From: an uncultured Clostridia bacterium
GTDB lineage: Bacteria; Bacillota; Clostridia; Christensenellales; DTU072
Length of the DNA: 13,438 bases
NCBI GenBank assembly: GCA_934296355.1
Contig: CAKRAY010000028.1
Location: 1 to 13,438 of the forward strand
Direction of reading: 5' to 3'
Shown: piece by piece, positions 7,801 to 13,412 of the stretch
Layout: every line of letters starts with the position of its first letter
How positions within the stretch are numbered: position 1 is the stretch's first letter
Position numbers and translations under genes: made by a program
The notes under the pieces: generated by a model
Told to the model about the DNA's origin: nothing
Database searches by the model: none
What the model saw: only the letters and a program-made list of their open reading frames with translations

Positions 7801-9589
7801 TTCGCTCGCTAAACACAGTATTGCACCTTTCACAATACTTCTCTCCTTCGTACCCGTCGTCCTCGCACGTTGCCTCTTTATCGGGTACTTCGACTACGTT
7901 GTGTCCGAGTTTGCTCGTAACCACACCTTTTTTCACGATTTTGTCGCATACCTTACAAATTACATCTCCCGTATAACCGTTTTCCTCGCACGTAGCATAT
8001 TTTACGTTTTCGATAATTTCAACGTGACCGAGTTTTTCTATGGTTTTTGGTTCGTTAATAACTTTTTCGCAACGCGAACACTTTGTACCCGCCGTATAGC
8101 CGCATTCTTCGCACGTCGGCTCAATCGGTTCGATATCTTCTTCGATATGTCCGAGTTTCGGAATAATTTCGCCCTCGCTAACTTTTGTCCTACACACTTT
8201 ACATACGTAATCGCCACTATAACCGCTGACTTCGCATTTTGCGGCTTTTTCTTTTTCGAGAACGCAGTTATGATCGCTCTTTGGAGTAACTTCGCCGTAC
8301 TCGACATAATCGCACTTTTCGCAACATCTATCTCCGGTATATCCGGTTTCAATGCAAGTTGCCGCTTTTACGCCGTATTTTTCACTTAAAACGTGTCCGC
8401 TCGACGGTATAATTTCACCGTTTGCGACAAGCGCGCCGCATAACAAGCAAACTTCGTCCCCGCTGTAACCGTCTTGCGTACAATTGCTCTCTACGGCGTT
8501 TCTTATTTCCGTTTTATTATGATTGAACTTCGGAATCGTCTTTCCTGATTCCAACGTTAGATCGCATCTTTCGCAAACAACGTCGCCGCTATAACCATTC
8601 TTAACGCACGTAGCGTCCGCCGCGCCTACAACTTTTTCCGAATGACCTAACCTCGGAATAACTTTTCCCGCTTCCAACAATGCGTTACAACCTTCGCGCA
8701 CGCAAAGCCTTTTACCGGTAAACCCGTCTTCGGTACAAGTCGGATCTTTAACTAAAAGAAGTTCGCTTGATTTATGTCCAAGCGGAAGTATTTCCTCGCC
8801 GCTTGACAACAATTCCTCGCAAACGTCGCAAACTTCGTCGCCCGAATATCCTGTCTCTTCGCAAGTGGGCTCTTTTCTATTTATGACTTTGCTTTTATGA
8901 CCTAAGGCAGAAACGGGAACGCCCTTTTCTATTAGCGTTAAACAAATTTCGCAGTACTTATCTCCGCTATAACCTTCTTCGACGCAAGTCGGCGCTTTTA
9001 CGTTCTTTAACGTTTCCTTATGTCCGAATGCGGAAACTACAACGCCTACTTGTATGGTTTTATCGCAATCTATACAAACAATATCGCCGGAATATCCGTC
9101 GGACACGCACGTCGCTTCTTTTAAGTTTCTTACTTCCGTATTAACGTGTTTACATTCAACTATTCGAAAATCGTCGTTGTCGTCTGGCACAGAATTATCA
9201 TCGTCATTAGGCTTATCGTTGCTTTGACCGTTCTCCTTATACGGATCGTCCGTCGGAACGACGGTTCTTCCCGTGTAATCATAAAACATAAACGTGTCGT
9301 TTGAAATTATAATATAAAAATTGTCCGAGGGAAAAGGCGTGCCTATGCCGAAATCAATCATTTCGATCAAATACACGTTGACGTCCTGTTCAGTCGATAT
9401 GCCGCTATATTCGCAACTATTCCCGTCCGCAGTAACAACAAAATTGGCCTTACCGTTTTGAAAAGTCAATAAATAATGGTATTTCTCAGTTTCGTACCGA
9501 TATCCGTTAGACTCGGTCCTTTGTGAACATCCGACTGAAAGTGTTAGAACAATTAAAAGTAACACAACTGATGTTAAAAAATGTTTCAT
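4838..9589 (-). CDS. Large cell-surface lipoprotein with 14 tandem Cys/His repeats
   Basis: 1583 residues with no assigned function. The N-terminus has a lipoprotein signal: MKH, hydrophobic stretch 4-17, and lipobox-like SVGC with Cys21 as the likely lipidated residue. Position -3 is Ser, a relaxed lipobox. Residues 22-115 are a small beta-rich region. Residues 114-140 are an Asp/Asn-rich linker. Residues 148-726 hold 14 repeats of ~41 residues, each of the form H...TC-GYxGD-CxxC-G-GH, with a stub to ~743. Residues 744-1583 are beta-rich with abundant Tyr, Asp and Glu. They include two stretches (about 904-962 and 1129-1194) that resemble degenerate Listeria-Bacteroides/InlB B-repeat modules ('RWYVDEE...LNLYARK'). 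I see no catalytic motif, C-terminal membrane segment or sortase signal, so anchoring should be by lipid. Start ATG 9587-9589 has GAGGG about 10 nt upstream. It is a single gene with its own promoter and no clear terminator. Confidence 0.9.
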   Translation of the reverse strand: MKHFLTSVVLLLIVLTLSVGCSQRTESNGYRYETEKYHYLLTFQNGKANFVVTADGNSCEYSGISTEQDVNVYLIEMIDFGIGTPFPSDNFYIIISNDTFMFYDYTGRTVVPTDDPYKENGQSNDKPNDDDNSVPDDNDDFRIVECKHVNTEVRNLKEATCVSDGYSGDIVCIDCDKTIQVGVVVSAFGHKETLKNVKAPTCVEEGYSGDKYCEICLTLIEKGVPVSALGHKSKVINRKEPTCEETGYSGDEVCDVCEELLSSGEEILPLGHKSSELLLVKDPTCTEDGFTGKRLCVREGCNALLEAGKVIPRLGHSEKVVGAADATCVKNGYSGDVVCERCDLTLESGKTIPKFNHNKTEIRNAVESNCTQDGYSGDEVCLLCGALVANGEIIPSSGHVLSEKYGVKAATCIETGYTGDRCCEKCDYVEYGEVTPKSDHNCVLEKEKAAKCEVSGYSGDYVCKVCRTKVSEGEIIPKLGHIEEDIEPIEPTCEECGYTAGTKCSRCEKVINEPKTIEKLGHVEIIENVKYATCEENGYTGDVICKVCDKIVKKGVVTSKLGHNVVEVPDKEATCEDDGYEGEKYCERCNTVFSERKVIAATGHDYKLINNKEATCVEDGYTGDLECSRCGDVKHTGSVVLKTGHDSEIVGEKDASCVESGYTGDVRCKKCELILQKGQIVPSKGHKLVYCNAVEATCTADGKEADVRCERCDFYKEGKVIERIGHEVVKHRCQSCDELFITGKYSMTSISEYEIIVDEFEREIKEEFLLEILSDSAKIVKTIYLKQIEYFAYHAQDEQIYSIDFYRDGVEDWYEIPSDFEQQSFENNVRIYKRSVVTEYGNGNEILQINESGFGTLALEVYASEIIVDGTYAFSNPTISIQGKEYDLDFETDTFDDRAEDDVTVSFFVNGTLRSKKSYSISAIDQVGFDGITRWYVDEELTKEFDASAFDGAKSLNLYARKEYENTFVFNEKPYLYSYEDYDGVTSGDALFTNLASSENTEYVGENFAVIFRENGLTPTEALIPQNRYELIKDHVIEVSVEPLTDHATICVDFNGKKTITFLPEEEVLAQEYLSDLLATLGINGAELNEYDYGYENDGKDYKSSIEENAKTYNYYDNGKLTVYKRRHKISVVYNVNGQEVYREIDFGEEYTVESFAGYDFERFYYYNESDEINALFVGARINPTCDIRFYVYKLTVAIPNSETIILCDFDKGISVITDTPVGYSFEYFSVNGIVYNVSTINCVLHELLSEQYIQDSQEIVIMSRFVKSIKINPTEEANGKTEVSRIVGNETLTNVTSIPRLCEENYTLSVTEPSLFADGIKIYQSEEYGSYEIIIPKLTRKEFIYDGNRYVMDLTVGSLSINGKEYKTDFVISDDGKIVCKGQSERTYTYTLEIVSGFYAVLSDAPLDANIDVEAIDTGSNQTYYNISEVLYENATLTHDGENYLLLDENGETITRYGALEYDEEGGRFVSVGDFGSTCYALGLYMNADGSYYIVEMVEGSGAMEKGLSMNPWDEPITVGSVRRADTDNVISVSGSNYTYGTETGNLYKDKTKKIYYMGIGEAIFEFIYTVVDGKDVMTANG
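7361..9148 (-). repeat. Coding tandem repeat array: 14 units of ~41 codons plus a partial unit
   Basis: Unit boundaries taken at the closing His are residues 148, 190, 231, 272, 316, 357, 399, 440, 481, 522, 563, 604, 645, 686 and 726. Ten of the 14 intervals are exactly 41 (123 nt); the others are 40, 42, 42 and 44. Each unit has Cys, ~11 residues containing G-Y-[ST]-G-D, CxxC, ~14 residues, then (G)H. Unit 4 has C-x4-C. Unit 14 lacks GYxGD. Only a CxxC and a short tail remain of a 15th unit. The DNA of the units is well diverged, so this is an old or purified expansion and not recent slippage. Related Cys/His repeats recur in surface proteins of gut Clostridia. Their function is unknown to me. 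Confidence 0.95.
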
Positions 9590-9639
9590 TAGTAGACGTC
9601 CCTCTTTTTAATTGAAATCACAATTTTTGAACAAGTCTA

Positions 9640-9667
9640 ATAATATCATAAGTAAACCTTTTGTCAA
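9640..9667 (-). promoter_or_regulatory. Probable sigma-A promoter of the lipoprotein gene, with overlapping inverted repeat
   Basis: On the minus strand: perfect -35 TTGACA (9667-9662), a 16-nt spacer, and -10 TATTAT (9645-9640). The start is expected about 45 nt before the ATG. An inverted repeat AAACCT (9654-9659), 9 nt, AGGTTT (9669-9674) is centred on the -35 box and could be an operator. Confidence 0.7.
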
Positions 9668-9727
9668 TAGGTTTTTTTCAAGGCTCGACGGCAAAAGAGA
9701 ATTTTTACGAGCTCCATATCAATTAAC

Positions 9728-9756
9728 TTGACAATAAAAACAATTCGATGTAACAT
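9728..9756 (+). promoter_or_regulatory. Probable promoter of fpg
   Basis: Perfect -35 TTGACA (9728-9733), a 17-nt spacer, and a weaker -10 TAACAT (9751-9756). It is divergent from the lipoprotein promoter, about 60 nt away. It would give a leader of roughly 70 nt that contains the tandem repeat at 9772-9799. Confidence 0.5.
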
Positions 9757-9831
9757 CCAAATTAAAGATCCTATACAGTATTTTCGATATAGTATTTTCT
9801 AAAAATAACCAAGGAAATCATAAGACGCCAA

Positions 9832-10656
9832 ATGCCGGAATTACCCGAAGTTCAAACAATTGTCGACGTTCTAAGTCCGTACTTAAAGAATAAAAAAATA
9901 ATCTTCGTTCGAGTCTTTTCTCCGGACGTGATAGCGCGTCCCGACCTCTATGAATTTGACTCCTCAATAACCAATCAGGTTTTTTCTTCCGTTACGAGAC
10001 GAGGCAAATTTATTATCTTCTCGTTTAATTCCGGTAAAAGACTTACGCTTCACTTACGTATGACCGGCGCGCTAACCTTAAACCGCCCGACAGATACCAT
10101 CGAACCGCATACTCACGTTACTTTTTTATTAGATAACGGCGAAGAATTACGTTATAACGACTGGCGTAGATTCGGGCGTTTTTGGCTAATCGATTCCTCG
10201 GAAGAAGATACGTTTAGTGGCGTCGACTCTCTCGGTTATGAACCCTTTGACAAATCTCTGAATGCAGATTACCTTATTAAAGCATTCGGTAAAAGTTCGC
10301 GGGCAATAAAAACTTGTCTTATGGACCAAAAGATAATAGCCGGTATAGGAAACATCTATTCGGACGAAATACTCTTCTCATCTCGAATTTTGCCCGAGCG
10401 TCCGTCATCGTCGTTAACAACCGACGAATGGGAAACGCTATCAAAAAAGATACCTGTCGTTATGTCGTTTTTCGTAGAGAAAAATCGCGTCTCAATAAAT
10501 GACTTTCGATTATCAAACGGTAGAGAATATCGTAACAGTAAGTTTTTCAATGTGTACGGCAGAAATGGTTGTCCGTGCAATAAATGCGGCTTACCTCTGG
10601 ACTCTTGTTCAATATCCGGACGCACAAGCGTGTTTTGTCGCAACTGCCAAAAATGA
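9832..10656 (+). CDS. mutM (fpg): Formamidopyrimidine-DNA glycosylase / AP lyase
   Basis: Excises 8-oxoguanine and formamidopyrimidines from DNA and cuts the resulting abasic site. The N-terminal MPELPEV fixes the start: after Met removal Pro2 is the catalytic nucleophile and Glu3 the acid. Lys59 in RRGKF is the conserved active-site lysine. RMTGAL (76-81) and NDWRRFGRFW (109-118) are family strands. The helix-two-turn-helix carries AGIGNIYSDEILF (170-182) with Asn173. The C-terminal zinc finger is PCNKC (248-252) and CRNC (269-272), with conserved Arg264 in SGRTSVFC. Length (274) is normal. The only upstream purine-rich site, AAGGAAA (9811-9817), lies about 15 nt from the ATG, which is long, so initiation may be weak. 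A terminator follows at 10727-10750. The next gene is mutT. Confidence 0.97.
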   Translation: MPELPEVQTIVDVLSPYLKNKKIIFVRVFSPDVIARPDLYEFDSSITNQVFSSVTRRGKFIIFSFNSGKRLTLHLRMTGALTLNRPTDTIEPHTHVTFLLDNGEELRYNDWRRFGRFWLIDSSEEDTFSGVDSLGYEPFDKSLNADYLIKAFGKSSRAIKTCLMDQKIIAGIGNIYSDEILFSSRILPERPSSSLTTDEWETLSKKIPVVMSFFVEKNRVSINDFRLSNGREYRNSKFFNVYGRNGCPCNKCGLPLDSCSISGRTSVFCRNCQK

Positions 10657-10726
10657 TTTTAAGTTAACGAGTCAAAACTTTTTCTAAGTTCTTCTTAAAA
10701 AACTATCCTAAGTAGAATAAATCGCT

Positions 10727-10750
10727 AAGCGGGGTCAAAACCCGCTTTTT
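10727..10750 (+). terminator. Intrinsic terminator of fpg
   Basis: Stem AAGCGGG (10727-10733) pairs with CCCGCTT (10741-10747) around the 7-nt loop GTCAAAA. It runs into TTTTT and, after CG, a second TTTTT. It lies about 70 nt after the fpg stop. Confidence 0.9.
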
Positions 10751-10801
10751 CGTTTTTCTCGGTTGTGTGTAGCACTTTTTTATTATAAATTATTATGAAT
10801 T

Positions 10802-10831
10802 TTGCAATAGTGTTGCAGTTTTTAGTATAAT
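10802..10831 (+). promoter_or_regulatory. Probable promoter of the mutT leader
   Basis: -35 TTGCAA (10802-10807), an 18-nt spacer, and perfect -10 TATAAT (10826-10831). The start would be near 10838, about 190 nt before the mutT ATG. A second, weaker pair TTGCCT (10922-10927) and TATAAG (10946-10951) lies closer to the gene. Confidence 0.6.
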
Positions 10832-10837
10832 TTGTAA

Positions 10838-10965
10838 TAGTTTTAACGCTAAAACGACATTTGACCGTGATTTTATGCAATGGGCGTTATCCTGGTTGCT
10901 TTATCGCCAAGCAAACGCTTCTTGCCTTTTTATTCTCTATATTCATATAAGAACGCTTGCTTTTT
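10838..10965 (+). ncRNA. Candidate leader RNA or small RNA upstream of mutT
   Basis: From the predicted start the transcript opens with the hairpin GTTTTA-ACGC-TAAAAC (10840-10855). It ends with an imperfect stem between AAGCAAACGCTTCTT (10909-10923) and AAGAACGCTTGCTT (10949-10962). That stem is ~13 bp with one mismatch and one bulge, has a ~25-nt loop, and is followed by a T-run to 10965. This could be a leader attenuator of mutT or a ~128-nt small RNA. I recognise no known RNA family. The call rests on signal arrangement alone. Confidence 0.3.
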
Positions 10966-11026
10966 CTAACGAGCAAATGTTATTGTTATACTAGTCGCCT
11001 ACGTTTTTCAAAGGAGTTATTTTCGT

Positions 11027-11419
11027 ATGATTGAAGTTGTCGCCGCTTTAATATGGAAAGATAATAGGTTTTTAATATGTCAACGCCCCACCGGTAAAGC
11101 CCGCGCGCTTATGTGGGAATTCGTCGGAGGAAAAGTCGAACCCGGAGAATCTGCCGAGCAAGCGTTGGTTAGAGAATGTCTTGAAGAACTCGGCGTTGTC
11201 GTCGACGTAAAAGAATTATATATCGATTTAGTCCACGCCTATCCCGACGTAACCGTTCACCTATCACTATATAACGCTTCCATTATTAGCGGCGAGATAC
11301 AAATGTTAGAGCATAACGATATCAAGTGGATTACCCCGCAAGAAATCAAGGATTACGCTTTTTGCCCGGCCGATAAAACTATCCTTGAAAAAATCGAAAA
11401 AGAACGCGGCTCTTATTAG
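11027..11419 (+). CDS. mutT: (Deoxy)nucleoside triphosphate pyrophosphohydrolase, MutT-type Nudix hydrolase
   Basis: Hydrolyses oxidised nucleotides such as 8-oxo-dGTP to monophosphates, cleaning the nucleotide pool. The complete Nudix box spans residues 35-57: G35, E41, then RECLEELGV (49-57), with the metal-binding glutamates E50, E53 and E54. MIEVVAALI at the start, CQRPTGK (18-24), WEFVGGKVEPGE (30-41) and the C-terminal AFCPADKTIL (111-120) are typical of short MutT/CTP pyrophosphohydrolase-type proteins. Length (130) is normal. The nearby EHNDIKW (95-101) is the usual second motif. AAGGAG at 11011-11016 sits 10 nt from the ATG. With fpg upstream it makes two of the three classical GO-system functions. 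mutY is not in the window. Specificity for 8-oxo-dGTP over related nucleotides (for example 5-methyl-dCTP or CTP) is not provable from sequence. Confidence 0.9.
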   Translation: MIEVVAALIWKDNRFLICQRPTGKARALMWEFVGGKVEPGESAEQALVRECLEELGVVVDVKELYIDLVHAYPDVTVHLSLYNASIISGEIQMLEHNDIKWITPQEIKDYAFCPADKTILEKIEKERGSY

Positions 11420-11478
11420 TCCTCGCCTCTCATTTCCTCAAACGTTAACCATACCCACCCCGATATTTTCATTAACCC

Positions 11479-11510
11479 ATAAAAAAAAGAACCTCGCAAA
11501 CGAAGTTCTT
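11479..11510 (-). terminator. Intrinsic terminator of the GNAT gene pair
   Basis: On the minus strand the stem AAGAACTTCG pairs with CGAGGTTCTT around a 4-nt loop (11510 to 11487). There is one internal mismatch, and a run of eight T (11488-11481) follows. On the plus strand there is no T-run after it, so it does not serve mutT well. Confidence 0.92.
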
Positions 11511-11556
11511 CATAGCGGTATACAATTTACTTAGAAAACCGCGATGGTTGCCATTA

Positions 11557-12651
11557 TCAATCTTTATCAATAGGTTCTCTATAAACCAAGTAATAATCGT
11601 CGTCGATTATCGATGACTCGAATCTCTTATTTGTAAAGATTCTTAAAAGCGTTTTACTGGTGACGTCGCTCATTATAGTATAATTCGGATATGAAATTAT
11701 AGCGTTGTCTACAAGTATTCTCGCTATACCGTTGCCTCGCATACTTTTATCGACTGCAATTGCCATAATGTATAATATAGGTTTTTTCAAAGTCGCAACT
11801 TTGTCATGAAACTCTTTTTGATACGGATAATCGCTATTATCGTAGTCGCTTGTAAAGACGTTGTTGAATTGGCGCGGGTCCTTCTGCTTCAATTCGTAAA
11901 AATCGAAACACAATGATATTCCCACAAGTTTCTTATCGACAAACACGCCGTAAGAATACCCATTCGTCAAGCAGTACGCAAACATATCTCTAAACGAAGA
12001 ATCCATTATCGCTTTCAAATCCATGCCCTTAAACTGTTCGAGAAAATAGTGGTTGTCTAAAAAACAATCTTCGTAAAGCGCGGTCACTTCGTCGAGATTT
12101 TCGAGCGTTAGGACTGTCGGAGTAAAACCGGTTTGTTTGAATATTTGTTTGGTAAGTCCGATATCGCGGTTGCCCCAAGGTTTTACGGGTTCGTCATAGA
12201 TACTTTTCGTGCCGATTAAAATCGGATAATCAAAACAACTCGGATCGGAAGCGTTGTCATACTCTTCAAGCACATAGCCGTTTGCCTTGTAAAAACCGAT
12301 TGCAACGTCGTTATCGTCACGATCGGTATAAAACCTACAATACTTGTATCCTAAATCTTTGGCGCGTTTTTCAAACAAGCGCATAGCCTCGCTTCCATAG
12401 TGATTGCGCCTATATTGTCCGAGAATACCGAACCAACCAAGCCAAGCGGATTCGGGATCGTTTTCCAACGAATAAAGCCCCGATACGCCGACATATCCGT
12501 TCTCATCGTCGTATAATAAACAATACTTATAGTCGGTTATGCCATCCACTGCGTCTCTATAATTCTGAGAGGCATCGTGCGTAGGAAAAATTGTATTTTG
12601 TATTTCTATTGCGATTTGTATATTATTTTGATTTAAATCTATGCTTTTCAT
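11557..12651 (-). CDS. GNAT-family N-acetyltransferase with two tandem GNAT domains
   Basis: 364 residues, about twice a single GNAT domain. The N-terminal domain (about 1-150) has strand WLGWFGIL (70-77), a motif-A variant QYRRNHYG (79-86) and FYKANGYVLEEY (120-131), the usual last-strand 'GF/GY' element. The C-terminal domain (about 177-360) has ILYIMAIAVDKSMRGNGIA (292-310), where RGNGIA is a textbook acetyl-CoA pyrophosphate loop. It ends with IFTNKRFESSI (338-348). The C-terminal domain looks more canonical than the N-terminal one, so one may be catalytic and the other regulatory or substrate-binding. The acceptor is unknown. It starts 2 nt after the stop of the upstream GNAT-like gene, with a weak GGAAA site inside that gene, so the two are translationally coupled. 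The terminator at 11479-11510 ends the unit. Confidence 0.85.
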   Translation of the reverse strand: MKSIDLNQNNIQIAIEIQNTIFPTHDASQNYRDAVDGITDYKYCLLYDDENGYVGVSGLYSLENDPESAWLGWFGILGQYRRNHYGSEAMRLFEKRAKDLGYKYCRFYTDRDDNDVAIGFYKANGYVLEEYDNASDPSCFDYPILIGTKSIYDEPVKPWGNRDIGLTKQIFKQTGFTPTVLTLENLDEVTALYEDCFLDNHYFLEQFKGMDLKAIMDSSFRDMFAYCLTNGYSYGVFVDKKLVGISLCFDFYELKQKDPRQFNNVFTSDYDNSDYPYQKEFHDKVATLKKPILYIMAIAVDKSMRGNGIARILVDNAIISYPNYTIMSDVTSKTLLRIFTNKRFESSIIDDDYYLVYREPIDKD

Positions 12652-12653
12652 AT

Positions 12654-13412
12654 CTAATTTCCGTATATATTGTAAAAGCCGGGATACTTCCTTTTTAGAA
12701 TAGCATTATCTTTCAAAGTCGTAAAATCAAGATTAAAGATTTTACCTTTTGCCGGATTATTACCTACATGCTTGAAACCGAGCGGCGCAAGCATCTTTTC
12801 GAGCAAATTCGAATAAACGGATATTCCGAGCGCGTTTATCCTTACGTCTTCTTCGTTTGCCAGTCTTTCGAATTTAGCAAACAAATCGTCCAGTAGCATA
12901 ACGTAATTCTTTTGAGTCTCGTATTGCTTGATAATCGGCATTATGGTGATGTAGCAACAAAAATCGCCGCCAAACCCATAAAACTCTTCCATTTCCGCGT
13001 CAATCATTTTCGCGCCCGAAATAACAAGGTCAAAGTTTTGTCGATTTATAAGTTCGATTTGCGAATATCCGACAATTTTATCGTTTACTATTAGAAAAGA
13101 AGCCGTTTCCGGGTAATTATTCGCATACTCTATCCACGCTTCCGGACTGCCTTCGATTTCGGTATCGATAATGAACTGGTCAGGCGATTCGTTTAACGTC
13201 AAATAATCGATTTCGACTGTTTCCACTACTTTTCTTTTGGCGTCGTAACCGATTTTGCTTATTTCGTCGGCAGAAAGAACAATCGGACCCGGATATTTAA
13301 TTTCGGTTTCTTGTTCGTTTTGAGTAAGAGATTTTATTATCGAAAGCAACTTAACGAGCGATTCCTTATTTACATATTCGACCCAATTGTTTTTGCCGAT
13401 ATAAAACTCCAT
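12654..13412 (-). CDS. GNAT-like acetyltransferase-fold protein, possibly 5'-incomplete
   Basis: 252 residues from the first visible ATG. Residues ~70-235 follow a GNAT-like pattern. IVNDKIVGYSQIELI (107-121) looks like strands 2-4. A strand and long helix (about 155-190) follow where acetyl-CoA would bind. LEKMLAPLGFKHVGNN (204-219) matches the usual 'klGF' end. There is no clear Q/RxxGxG/A loop, so it may be divergent or inactive. The first ~65 residues are an extension I do not recognise. The frame stays open, without a stop, to the right edge (8 codons, P-D-I-T-L-S-K-A before Met). AAAGG is only 2-3 nt from this ATG, too close for a good ribosome site. The true start may therefore lie beyond 13438. 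It is coupled to the tandem-GNAT gene by a 2-nt gap. Confidence 0.65.
   Translation of the reverse strand: MEFYIGKNNWVEYVNKESLVKLLSIIKSLTQNEQETEIKYPGPIVLSADEISKIGYDAKRKVVETVEIDYLTLNESPDQFIIDTEIEGSPEAWIEYANNYPETASFLIVNDKIVGYSQIELINRQNFDLVISGAKMIDAEMEEFYGFGGDFCCYITIMPIIKQYETQKNYVMLLDDLFAKFERLANEEDVRINALGISVYSNLLEKMLAPLGFKHVGNNPAKGKIFNLDFTTLKDNAILKRKYPGFYNIYGN

Larger units (their letters stand above)
10657..11026 (+). other. 370-nt non-coding stretch between fpg and mutT
   Basis: In order it holds the fpg terminator (10727-10750), a promoter (10802-10831), a 6-bp hairpin at the predicted transcript start (10840-10855), a terminator-like hairpin (10909-10965) and the mutT ribosome site AAGGAG (11011-11016). 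Two short frames (39 codons at 10875-10994 and ~29 codons from the next ATG) lack a ribosome site and are not called. Confidence 0.75.

Noticed and set aside
7397..8389. A 330-codon open frame on the plus strand opposite the repeat array
   Set aside because: It is the antisense shadow of the periodic Cys/His repeats. Repetition without stops in that phase extends by itself. The frame has no ribosome site and no sensible domain, and the minus-strand frame has a signal peptide and clear motifs.
7361..9148. A CRISPR-like or recent satellite array
   Set aside because: The period is 123 nt and divisible by three. The units are diverged in DNA but conserved at Cys, His and Gly codons, so the repeat is at the protein level.
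9682..9712. GCTCG...CGAGC inverted repeat between the divergent promoters
   Set aside because: Only a 5-bp stem with a ~20-nt loop, expected by chance in this length of sequence.
10356..10643. A 95-codon minus-strand frame inside fpg
   Set aside because: It overlaps the helix-two-turn-helix and zinc-finger coding part of a complete fpg, has no ribosome site and shows no recognisable protein.
10875..10994. A 39-codon frame (starts MQWALSW) between fpg and mutT as a leader peptide
   Set aside because: It has no ribosome site and no run of regulatory codons, and it crosses the terminator-like hairpin. Better explained as chance within a non-coding leader.
11487..11510. Hairpin after mutT as the mutT terminator
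   Set aside because: No T-run follows it on the plus strand, while eight T follow it on the minus strand. It belongs to the GNAT pair.
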